From NCBI GenBank assembly GCA_949358305.1, contig OX442316.1:16988001-17052000 (forward strand): a DNA stretch of 64,000 bases, given 5' to 3'. The translations under genes and the position numbers were made by a program. The stretch comes from Strigamia acuminata. Lineage: Eukaryota > Arthropoda > Chilopoda > Geophilomorpha > Linotaeniidae. Under the pieces are notes generated by a model that made no database searches, had not been told where the DNA came from, and saw nothing but the letters and a program-made list of their open reading frames with translations. Of the stretch, positions 1 through 11,500 are shown in pieces (positions within the stretch are counted from its first letter, which is position 1; each line of letters starts with the position of its first letter).

Positions 1-4
1 TAAT

Positions 5-1126
5 TTGAATTCAACTTTTGACAAACCAGTTTGCAAAGATCAAGGTTTCAGCACTCCTAAAAGCAAGCTGAAATTTTCATCATCTACCCCACAGACAGAA
101 ATACATGTCAAAAATGACAAATTGCAGCAATGTTTACCATGGAAAAACCCTTGTCCATCATCACCGATGAAAATTCCAAATACTATTAAAATGGACTTGC
201 TAAAAGAGTTAGAAACTCTGAAACCAGAAGTGTGGCTTTCAGACATAATTTTAGACAGCTTTATTACAGCTGAAATTAATAATAATGATTTGAAAGAAGT
301 TGCATCATTGTGCCCTGCTTATTTTGTGTCATTTTTTGAATCACCAAAGAGAGTGAAATCAAAATGGGATCCTATTCTTAAATACCTAAATAATGCAGCT
401 GCACTAGAAAAAGAAATTCTCCTTGCACCAATCAACGTTGACAATGATCATTGGTTTCTCGGGATAATTTATTTCAAAACCAGATGTGTTTATATAATAG
501 ATTCTGCGTACTCCCCTGAGAAAAACTATGATAAGTACATATGCTACCTTACAACTTTAGCTGCTGCTTGTCATCTGATAGCAGATTTACCATTCCAAGT
601 TAATCTGTGGCAAGCCAAAATTTGCATAGATGCAGAAAAGCAAAGAAACACTTTTGACTGTGGCGTTTTTGTATGTGTGTACGCATCGGCAATATTGCAG
701 AATGTTTTGGACTGCAGTTTTGTCAGCAAGAATGCCCGATTTTGGATTGGAACTGCGATAATGTCAAATGAAAATGTTAAATCATCACCAATTAAAAAGA
801 AAATTAATTTAAATAGATCATTGAACCAAAAGTTCTACAATGCTGCTGTGTCCTTAGATAACATCCAAGATAGGATTGAAAAAAATCTTCAAACTTTGGA
901 AGAGACAACTTTCAATGAAATCGCTAGTTTACTCAAAGAATCTGATAATTCGAAGAATTGGACTATCTGTGAAATTCAGGACTGTAAAAAAAATGAAAGC
1001 CATGGGGATAAACAAGTGTTTTGTGTTCTGTGTCGGAAATGGTTTCACCAAGGTTGTATTTCAATAGCTGATTCAGTCTTGAAAGCAACAAAATATTTTG
1101 TATGCAAGACATGCAAAAATCTGTGA
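5..1126 (+). CDS. Ulp1/SENP-type (C48) cysteine protease with C-terminal PHD finger, possibly 5' partial
   Basis: An intronless reading frame of 373 codons that begins with TTG near the window edge, so the true start probably lies upstream. Residues ~135-235 carry the Ulp1 (C48) signature: catalytic His149 in DNDHW, Asp166 in IIDSA, Gln213 and Cys219 in QRNTFDCGVFVC. Residues ~320-370 form a C4HC3 PHD finger (CEIQDC, CVLC, WFHQGC, and CKTC at the end). Family knowledge: C48 proteases cleave SUMO-like proteins, and many invertebrate copies with attached zinc fingers belong to DNA transposons or are domesticated from them. The catalytic residues are intact. No transposase is visible on this side of the edge. 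A poly(A) tract 170 bp after the stop raises the alternative of a processed retrocopy. The fold assignment is firm; the origin is inference. Confidence 0.8.
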   Translation: MNSTFDKPVCKDQGFSTPKSKLKFSSSTPQTEIHVKNDKLQQCLPWKNPCPSSPMKIPNTIKMDLLKELETLKPEVWLSDIILDSFITAEINNNDLKEVASLCPAYFVSFFESPKRVKSKWDPILKYLNNAAALEKEILLAPINVDNDHWFLGIIYFKTRCVYIIDSAYSPEKNYDKYICYLTTLAAACHLIADLPFQVNLWQAKICIDAEKQRNTFDCGVFVCVYASAILQNVLDCSFVSKNARFWIGTAIMSNENVKSSPIKKKINLNRSLNQKFYNAAVSLDNIQDRIEKNLQTLEETTFNEIASLLKESDNSKNWTICEIQDCKKNESHGDKQVFCVLCRKWFHQGCISIADSVLKATKYFVCKTCKNL

Positions 1127-1292
1127 TAAAATTATCGGGGTTCGTTTTTTCGACAGGCAAAAAAATAAGCTTGTTTTTTTTGTAACGTCTGTTTAGCCTC
1201 TTCATTACATACACTGTGAAGAGAATGTAACTGATATAAATTTCCATTTGAACTTTGACTATTTTCATTTAATCGTAAAAGCATTAACTCAT

Positions 1293-1296
<4 letters not shown>

Positions 1297-1325
<29 letters not shown>
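1297..1325 (+). other. 29-nt poly(A) tract downstream of the C48-PHD frame
   Basis: An uninterrupted run of A lies about 170 bp after the stop codon of the protease-PHD frame and on its sense strand. It may be a retrotransposition tail or a simple A-run; no canonical AATAAA lies just before it. Confidence 0.6.
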
Positions 1326-1326
<1 letters not shown>

Positions 1327-1327
<1 letters not shown>

Positions 1328-3056
1328 GAAATAATGAATTTTGAAAATATGAACATCTAAAAGATAACTAGGGAACAAATGACCAGAGAAAAATGAACAG
1401 GAAACAAATGACCAGAGAAAAAATGAACGGGGAACAAACGGAACAAACAACCGTCGAAAAAACGTTACGACTTCAAATTATCATATCACTGAACAAATTT
1501 TCCTGATTAGAATAGTTCAGCTGCTTCTCGGTACTCGGCATTCTCCTGTTGCACTGTTGTCTTTCTCTATAGACCATGGAACATCCCCGTTCCAATATTG
1601 CCTAGCAATTGGAATTTTTATTTCTTATTCATGTTGAGTTTATAATTTTCTTTGAAAACAATAATTACCGTTTTTAATAAACTATCAACTTACCGTAATG
1701 TTTCGATTCTAAGCTACACCAACCCCTTATTATCATAGTTCAGTCTGTTGAAGTTTTTGTTTCTTTTTTGTTCCAATTCCGATGTTCGATTCCCGTATTC
1801 TCGTTCAGTTTTCAGTTTTCTGGTTGTTTGAATGGAAGAAATAGTTTTTAAGAATCAATTGTAGTTACATACCTAATTTTTTTATCAAAAATAATTTACT
1901 CACCTTTAATCGTGTTATTACCATGCTTCATGTTCATGTTCATGTTCATGTTTTCCTTTCTGGGCGCCATTTTTGTTTGATTTTATAGCATTTTGCCACC
2001 ATATGGTGCTGCTGTAACTCTTGTATTATACCACTTGCGGATCGTTTAATTACACGCTAATTGTTGAAAATTTCTATATAATTTATTAATAATCGAAAAA
2101 ATATGCATACTGAGTCATTATAAAATTTGAAATTTTTTTTTGGAGAAATGAAATTAATTTTAAGGAAAAAAAATTGCAAATTTTTTATATTTGTTTGTTT
2201 TTCTTTATTTTTATTTTGTTTGTTTTTATTTGTTTTTATTTTTTTTTCTTATTTATTTTTAGTTTTGTTTATTTTTAAAATTTATTTTTCCCTGACCTCC
2301 ATAGCTTGTTCCGCCGTTCCGCCGTTTCCGCAGGATTGGCGATTCCGGGTTTTCTCCAAACCCATCGGTTCCGCCGGTTCCGCCAGTTCCGCGGTTCCGC
2401 AAATTATCCTGTCCCGTCAGTGACAGTGTTTTCGATGCTTCTTGGAGATTGAACTTGTTAGAAATGTGACATTTTTTTCACATAATTGCGCAAGTACAAC
2501 ATATACTCCCTCTGGTGTTAACGGATGACGTTATTTTCGCTTACTCAAAATGGCAATATCTTCAAAACGAAGTCCGCTGGGCGACTTAAAAAACAATCAT
2601 CCAAATGTCTGTAATAATAAAAACTAATTTAACGTGTTCAAAATTATCTTTTGAATAGTTAAACTAAGTGAAAAAGTAAAAATTCGCTGGAATTTGTGCC
2701 GGGTTTTAGTGTTTCTCCAATCCCGTCATGCACCGTAACCATCCCAAACGAAGGCCTAAACGCATTATGGGATTGCTCTTGTTAGGTGGGGTTTAGATGA
2801 CGGGTTTGTAATTTTACTTCTAAAACTAAGAAATAATCGTAATCTATCGTTCATTTTAACTCTAAGATAATCACTAAACACTGTAGCAATAGTTAATGTA
2901 CCTAGATTTATGTTATTGACCTTGCATTAATGATAATTTAAGCGAAATATGTAAGTAACCTCCCAATTCCCTCACCAGGCGCTCGCCCATTAATTTTCTC
3001 CCTTGGCCAAATTGCAACCTTTCAAAATCGCTTTTTCGTTTCCCAGCGTTTATAGT
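1327..3056. other. AT-rich intergenic stretch upstream of TRRAP
   Basis: No gene seen. Short local repeats occur: AACAAATGACCAGAGAAAAA-like units at about 1366-1450, a TGTTCA run at ~1929-1951, and a GC-rich patch of repeated TTCCGC words at ~2308-2405. The last ~100 bases (about 2955-3056) are less AT-rich and probably hold the TRRAP 5' UTR and promoter. A TATAG dinucleotide context immediately before the start codon could be either UTR or the acceptor of an upstream non-coding exon. Confidence 0.5.
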
Positions 3057-5561
3057 ATGGCTCCAGCGCTGAACACTCAAGATCCAGTAGCACAAATGAA
3101 TGCCTATCGCTCTTTTGTGTCGATGTTGGTCGACCCTGGCGCAAAAGATGAAAATAAATTGAAAGCGGCGCAGGAATTAAGTGAAAATTTCGAGGTTTGT
3201 TTCGACAATTTTGAATTTTTGAAATTTTATACAATTTTTGTTTTTGTTTTGATCTAGACGATTGTTGCTTCGCCACAGTATGCGTCGTTTTTGGAGCACG
3301 CCATGAAGATATTTTTAAAGATTTTACAAGAAGGAGAACCACATTTTTACGCAGAACTCAGTGTACAGGTTACAATTACGAAATATTAGGAATGAATATT
3401 AGTGGAATAAATAAATAAGTGTGGAATGATGATAACTTAATCTACACTCGAGAGTTACCTAAATATTCGTATTTGTGGAACCTCGATGAATTTTTGCTGA
3501 TAAGATCTGACTGCACGCTTGAAAGTCGAACGAATAGGCCTGAGCCGTAGCGAGGAAATTCGCTGCTAAACATTAATTCTTCAGAAGTGCAAACAAAATT
3601 ATTGGTTTTTTTGGGGACAAAATTTAATTTAGTCATAAAAATTTATTTTTTTATGTTGAGGGGAAGAAAATTCAATTTTTACCTGCAGAAATCCAACTTT
3701 TACGTTCAGAAATTTAATTTTTAGGCACAGAAATTCAAATTATTATGTTTTAGGGACAAAAATTCAATTTTTTAAGTTTTTAGCAGAAGGATTGAATTTT
3801 AGACGTAAAAAATTTATTTTTTCATTATATAGGCACAAAATCATAAACTTTTGTGTATAAAAATGTAGTTTTTATTCATTTTTTAGGCGTAACATTTTAT
3901 CTTTTTTATTTTTTAAGCCTAAAAATTGAATCTTTTGGCACAAAAATACATTTTTTTCCTTTTTTTTAGACATCAGAATTTATTTGTAGGCGTAAAAATT
4001 CATTTATTCATTTCATTTGATCGACTCGTTACGGCACTGGAGTATAGCATTGATCTTTTTTTAGAGTTATTTTACGAGATATTTTTATTAAATATTAATT
4101 ATAATTTCAATTTATATATTTACAGCAATTAAGAAAACTTATTCTAGAAATTTTACACCGCATTCCACCAAACGAACATCTCAGGCCATACGTAAAACCC
4201 ATTTTAACGTTAATGTTCCATCTATTAGAAGTAAAACAACGCGAATAAAATCGAAAAAGATTCCACGATAATCACAATTTCACTTCTTTCTAGATTGAAA
4301 ACGAGGAAAATGTTTTGGTCTGTCTAAGGATTATTATTGAGTTACATAAACAATATCGGCCTCAATTTAACGCCGAGGTATTTACAATAAAAAAAAAAAA
4401 TATTTATAAAATTAATTTAAATTATTTCTTCTAGATTCAGCATTTTCTTCAGTTTGTTAAAAACATTTACAAGGATCTGCCAAATCACTTGAACAAAATT
4501 TTCGAACCGAGAATGCCGATCAAGATAAAGGATTTGTCGGAAAACATCGCCGATCCCATACTGCAAGAAATCTACACGATAACAACGATACAAACTGAAA
4601 GAAAAAACATCGATGGCTCTATTATTTCCGTAAAACCACGAAAAACAATACATTTTTTAAAAATTTTAATTTATTCCTTTTTCAGTACAACTTGATTCCC
4701 AAAGCCGTCATGTCACTGAAGGTGTTGGCCGAACTTCCAATCATAGTCGTTCTTATGTATCAATTGTACAAACAAAACGTGCATCAAGATGTCGCTGAAT
4801 TCATTCCACTGATTATGAACACAATAATTCTTCAACCATCGCTACAACACAGGCAATTTTTAAGCCTATTTTCGAATTACGAATGAAATTTTATTTGTTT
4901 TGTCTTTACAGATCTTCGATTCATTTTAATAAGGAAGTATTTGTGGATTTTGTAGCGGCCCAAATAAAAACACTGAGTTTCCTTGCTTATATAATCAAAA
5001 TTTATCAAGTAAGTTTATTTATTTGTTATTTTTTAATGGGGAATTGATTAATGTTGATTTTTTTATTTAATAGGATGTTGTTGCCCAATACAGTGTCCAG
5101 CTAGTCAAAGGAATGCTCGGTTTACTTACGCTTTGTCCTCAAGAAGTTGCTCATTTGCGGAAAGAGTTGTTAATCGCGGCTCGTCACATTTTGGCGACGG
5201 ATTTGAGAAATAGTAAAAATTTATTGCTTTTATTTGATGTTTTTATTTGATTATTGTTGTTGTTATTTTTGGTTTAGAGTTTGTTTCGTGTATCGATAAA
5301 TTATTCGACGAAAATGTGCTGATCGGTTCCGGTTGGACAACGTACGAATCTCTACGTCCGTTAGCGTATAGTACTTTGGCCGATTTGGTTCACCACGTGC
5401 GCCAAAATCTTCCCTTGAACGAGTTGGCGATGGCCGTTAATTTATTTTCGAAAAACGTTCACGACGAATCGTTGCCGACGAGCATTCAAACGATGTCGTG
5501 TAAACTGCTCTTGAATCTCGTCGAGTGCATCCGGCTGAAGAGCGAGCAGGAAAATGGAAAT
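3057..5561 (+). CDS. TRRAP: TRRAP exons 1-9 (residues 1-440, N-terminal HEAT repeats)
   Basis: Exons: 3057-3194, 3258-3368, 4126-4230, 4294-4377, 4435-4629, 4686-4852, 4912-5008, 5074-5212, 5278-5561. Strongly conserved stretches include LKVLAELPIIVVLMYQLYK (exon 6), AAQIKTLSFLAYII (exon 7) and LRPLAYSTLADLVHHVRQ (exon 9). The end of exon 5 (after VNKIFEPR-like sequence) diverges from vertebrates, as this loop does generally. Exon 6 ends in CACAG followed by GC rather than GT; the conserved residue spacing across the junction supports that boundary. Introns here are short except intron 2 (757 bp, degenerate repeats) and intron 9 (a ~850-bp minisatellite). Confidence 0.93.
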
Positions 5562-8500
5562 GTAAGAATTTGATTGAAATTTGTTGGTAATTTGTTGGTA
5601 ATTTGTTGGTAATGATTTGGTAAGTTTTTGGTAATTTTTTGGTAATTTTTTGGTAAATTTTTGGTAATATTTTGGTAATATTTTGGAAATTTTTGGTAAT
5701 ATTTTGGAAATTTTTGGTAATATTTTGGAAATTTTTGGTAATATTTTGGAAATTTTTGGTAATTTGTTGGTAATTTTTTGGTAATATTTTGGAAATTTTT
5801 GGTAATATTTAGGACATTTTTGGTAATTTTTTGGTAAATTTTTGGTAATTTTTTGGTAAATTTTTGGTAAATTTTTGGTAATTTTTTGGTAAATTTTTGG
5901 TAATTTTTTGGTAAATTTTTGGTAATTTTTTGGTAAATTTTTGGTAATTTTTTGGTAATTTTTTGGTTAATTTTTGGTAATATTTTGGTAATATTTTGGA
6001 AATTTTTGGTAATATTTTGGAAATTTTTGGTAATATTTTGGAAATTTTTGGTAATATTTTGGAAATTTTTGGTAATATTTTGGAAATTTTTGGTAATATT
6101 TTGGAAATTTTTGGTAATTTGTTGGTAATTTTTTGGTAATGATTTGGTTAAGTTTTGGTAAATTTTTGGTAATATTTTGGTAATATTTTGGAAATTTTTG
6201 GTAATATTTAGGACATTTTTGGTAATTTTTTGGTAAATTTTTGGTAATTTTTTGGTAAATTTTTGGTAAATTTTTGGTAATTTTTTGGTAAATTTTTGGT
6301 AATTTTTTGGTAAATTTTTGGTAATTTTTTGGTAAATTTTTGGTAATTTTTTGGTAAATTTTTGGTAATTTTTTGGTAAATTTTTAGTAATTTTTTGGTA
6401 AATTTTTGGTAATTTTGGTAATTTTTTGGATTTTGGTTATTTTTTTTTTTTTTGTATTTTTAGGGTCGCGATTTGTTGATGAGGATGTTGGAAGTGTTCG
6501 TTTTAAAATTTAAAAGCATCGCCAAACTTCAACTTCCGTATTTACAACAAAAATGGTATTAAAAAAAAATAATTTTATATTTATTGTATTTAAAATAATG
6601 TGAATTATCTGGTTATTAGTCGGCAGCAACAGACTTCGGGCTCGTCGAGTCAAGCCACGACGCCATTAATTCAACCGACAACCCCAACATATTTATTACA
6701 GCAACCGGACGTAAAAATTGACGAGTCGCGGTCGGTCGGTTCCGGAATGATGGAACTGAAGGAGGACAAGGTTTGGATAATCTTTATACTTATTTAAATA
6801 TAAATTAAAAGTGATAATTTTGTTAAATTTAATTTTTTTAGAATAAATTTGGATTCCCCACGTCACAAATGAATAATTACACGGTGGCGGATTGCCGCAG
6901 TTTGGTGAAGACTTTGGTATGCGGTGTGAAGACGATCACGTGGGGAACCGGATCGTGTAAAGTTGGCGGAGGTTCGGAAAAAATGAACAAAAAAATCGAG
7001 AAATTCGAGAATTTGATTATTTATTATTCCAGATGCGAGTTTAGCTCAAACGAAACATTTTCAACCGAAAGAAACGTTGGTTTTTATCCGCCTGGTCAAA
7101 TATGCGCTCCAAGCGCTCGATATCTACGCGATTAACGTGGGGCCCGTGAGCCAGGCCCAGCAACGAATCCCCGCGTAATATTCGAATTAGAACGTTGAAT
7201 TAAACGACTTAAAATAAAAATTTGATCATTTTATTCTGTAGAATGCAGTCGGTGAGAACTAAAGAGGAAAAAGAAGTTTTAGAGCATTTTGCGGGCGTTT
7301 TCGCAATGATGAATCAATCTACATTTCGCGAAGTGTTTTCGACCACTATTCAGGTTAAATTGTAGATTAAATGGTTGTTTGTATTTGATTTAATGTTTTT
7401 TTACGGTTTATTTGCAGTACATGGTTGAAAGAATTCACAAAAACGTGGCCCTACAGGTGAATTTCGAGGTTTATTCTGCAAATTTGCATCGGAATGATCG
7501 ATTAATGTTTTTGATTTTGTTTCAGATTGTTGCAAATCATTTTCTAGCTAATGCCGGCACGTCTCCTGTCTTTGCAACAATTCTTGTAGAATATTTGTTA
7601 GAGAAAATGCAAGATATGGGATGTAAGACTAAAAACAGTAACTATGTGTTATTTGTACCATTTGTTGTTATGAGTTCAAAAACATATTGATTTATTGGGT
7701 TTGTTTGGTGGAGTTTGTTTGTGACTTTGTTTGGTTTTGTTTTAGCGAGTCTGGAGCGGTCGAATATGTATTTGAAGTTGTTTAAATTGGTTTTCGGTTC
7801 GGTTTCGTTGTTCGCAGCGGAGAACGAGCTGATGCTTAAAGTAGGCTTAATTTGCAAAGGGTTATGGTAGTTTTAAAATAACTGTTTGAAGATTGCGTTA
7901 CAGCCTCATTTGCGGCCAGTCGTGAACCGGTCTATGGAATTAGCTCTGACGGCGAAGGAACCGTTTAATTATTTTCTACTTTTGCGGGCGTTGTTTCGCT
8001 CGATTGGCGGCGGGAGTCACGATCTGCTTTATCAGGAGTTTTTGCCGCTTTTACCTAGTTTGCTGCAAGGTAAAATAACGAATGCTCATTATTATTATTC
8101 TAATGGTTCGATTTTTCAATTTTTGCACAAAAAAATTTATTTTTTCACTCGAAAAATGGAACAAAAATTAAATTTTTCACTTAAAAATTGAAAAAAATTC
8201 ATTTTTCACTTGAAAATTGTAAAAAAAATTCATTTTTTATTTGAAAAATTGAAAAAAATTTATTTTTTTACTAAAAAAAAATCAATTTTGACTCAAAATG
8301 CGTTTTAAAAAATTAATTCGGAGCCATTTTTTAATTTTTACTTAAAAAAATAATTTTTTTTCACGTTTGATTTTAATTTCAGGTCTTAACTGTCTGCAGA
8401 GCGGTCTACACAAACAACACATGAAGGATCTGTTTGTTGAACTATGTCTTACAGTCCCTGTCCGCTTAAGCTCACTCCTTCCTTATCTGCCCATGCTAAT

Positions 8501-11500
8501 GGATCCTTTAGTTTCGGCTCTCAACGGCTCCCAAACACTAGTTAGTCAGGTAGTATTTAAGGCTCACTTTTATTTTGAATTGGTTAATGGAATATTAAGA
8601 GCTTACGTTCGCAGGGTTTACGCACGCTCGAATTATGCGTCGACAATTTGCAGCCCGATTTCCTTTACGAACACATTCAACCGGTTCGAGCTGAATTAAT
8701 GCAAGCTTTGTGGCGCACGTTACGCAATCCGACCGATAGCGTCGCCCATGTTGCTTTCCGGGTGTTAGGGAAATTCGGAGGTGGAAATAGGAAAATGATG
8801 GTTGAACCACAGAAACTCGAGTACAACAGCAAAGATTCACCAGGACCGTGCATCACCGTTTATTTCCAGGATCATAAAACTCCCATCGAATTTCCAGTTG
8901 AAAAGGTTGGGTATAAAAATCAATAAATTTACCCGAAAAATTGGTAAATTTACCCGAAAATTCGTTAAGTTTACCCGAAAAACGTTAAATTTATTCGAAA
9001 AATCGTTAAATTTACCCGAAAAATCGTTAAATTAACCAAAAAAAATCGTTAAATTTATTCGAAAAATCGTGAAATTTACCCGAAAATCGTTAAATTTACC
9101 CGAAAATCGTTAAATTTACCCGAAAATCGTTAAATTTACCCGAAAATCGTTAAATTTACCCGAAAATCGTTAAATTTACCCGAAAATCGTTAAATTTACC
9201 CGAAAATCGTTAAATTTACCCGAAAATCGTTAAATTTACCCGAAAATCGTTAAATTTACCCGAAAATCGTTAAATTTACCCGAAAATCGTTAAATTTATT
9301 CGAAAAATCGTTAAATTTACCCGAAAAATCGTTAAATTTACTCGAAATCGTTAAATTTACCCGAAAAATCGTTAAATTTATCTGAAAAATTGTTAAATTT
9401 ACCCGAAAAATCGTTATATTTACCGAAAATCGTTAAATTTACCCGAAAAACGTTAAATTTACTCGAAAAATCGTTAAATTTACCCGAAAATCGTTAAATT
9501 TACCCGAAAAATCGTTAAATTTACCCGACAAAGCGTTAAATTTACCCGAAAAATGGTTAAATTTACTCGAAAAATCATCATTTAGCTCGGAAAATCATTA
9601 TTTCTTCTTTGAATTGTTATTATTTCGGCCAGAAAATTAAGATTTGTGACCCCACATCCTCCGTAATGGCTCCCAAAGACTTAGTTACGCCCCACACAAA
9701 ATAAAACCGTTTTAATTTACTCCTAGATCGTTGAAACTGCAGTCAACACGATCAAAGTGAATTCATCTGATCCCTACTACCGTAAATACAGCTGGGAAGT
9801 GGTTCGCTGCTATCTAATCTCGTCCCTCCAACTCAACGACGAGAAATATCTCACTCAACAACTTCTCCACCACCCATCGTAAGTCGGAAAAATCAAAAAC
9901 GAAAATCCAAACGAAAAACTAACCAAAATTCAAACAGATTTGCCACGGCGGAAATAATCAACATCCAAGGCGGCGCATACTACAAATGTCCAGACACAAT
10001 CGCTCGAAACTTACAAGTGAAAGCGCTAACAGCGATGTTCATTGGAAGCGCCCTAAAAGACCTTCGAACGTCCGTACTGCCCACCATGATTGCCATAGTG
10101 CGTCATTACACCCTGGTCGCCGTCAGTCAGCAAAGCGGTCAGTTTAATAACCCTAAATCGATGAATAAATGCGAAAATTTAACGAATAAATGTAATAAAT
10201 GAGTTTTTTTTTCTTTTTTAGGGATTTTTTCGATGAATAATAAGCAACAGAAGCTGTCTGGCATGGATCCTTTGGTGCTGGTGGACGCCATAACTGTTAT
10301 TATGGGCCACGAGGAGAAGGAATTGTGTAAACCCGGGCACTTGGCGTTGGTTTTATTGCTGGATATTGCGGCGATGATTGTGGGATCGAAAGAGAGGGTG
10401 AGTTGGATTGGATTTGTGGTTTTGAGCGGTTTTTATTTGGATTTTTTTATGTTTTAGGCTTGTCAGCTGCCGTTGATTGAATATATTGCGGAACGAATGT
10501 GTTCTTTGTGTTACGATAGAGCTTGGTACGCCAAAGTGGGCGGTTGCGTCGGTGTTAAAACACTGTATGAATACATGACTATGAAGTGGGTGTTCGAGCA
10601 TCAGTATATGTTTTTAAAATCGTTGCTTTTTGTTATGATGGATCTCACGGGCGAGGTAAAGTAAAAATTTAAAAGAATATGCTTTTATTTAATTGTAAAA
10701 GTGCTCACTTCTGAGCATTTTTGCTCGTTTCTGTGCATTTTTCTGCATTTTTCTGCTTGTTTTTCTTGTAAAAATGCTTATTTTTGCTCATTTTTAGTGT
10801 AAAAATGCTTAATTTTGCTCGTTTTTCGTGTAAAAATGCTTAATTATGCTAATTTTCTTGTAAAAATGCTTATTTTTGCCGTTTTTGGTGTAAAAATGCA
10901 CATTTTTGCTCGTTTTTGTGTAAAAATGCACATTTTTGCTCGTTTTTGTGTAAAAATGCACATTTTTGCTCGTTTTTGTGTAAAAATGCACATTTTTGCT
11001 CGTTTTTGCTCGTAAAATGAAAACATGTGTTAAAATACACTAAATTGTAGGTTTCCAGCGGTGCAGTCGACATGGCGAAGAATAACCTGGAAAAAATGCT
11101 CACATTATGCGCATCTCCCATCGAGCCAACCGCACTCAACCAGGAAATGATCGTCGCGCAAAAGAAATCTCTCTATGAAGTCACGCAGGAATTGATCCGA
11201 CAAGTCACATCATCCAACACCAACGTACGAGAAGAAGCCATGCATTCCCTGCAAGTTTTAGCAACCGTGATGAATAAATCCGTCACGGAAGTCATGGAAC
11301 CCCACAAGGAGATTCTGGCAGACATCATTCCACCAAAGAAACACTTACTGCGTCACCAGCCCGCCAACGCCCAAATCGGACTCATGGACGGATTCACCTT
11401 CTGTACCACCTTACAACCGCGCCTTTTCAACATCGGTAGAAAATTAATTTTATATAAAAAAATTATTTTTTGTTTTGTTTTATTTAATTTTAATTTTTTG

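Noticed and set aside
6869-7135. Single-exon reading across TRRAP intron 12
   Set aside because: The homologous frame needs splicing from 6971 to 7033; the unspliced frame diverges from TRRAP after KVGG.
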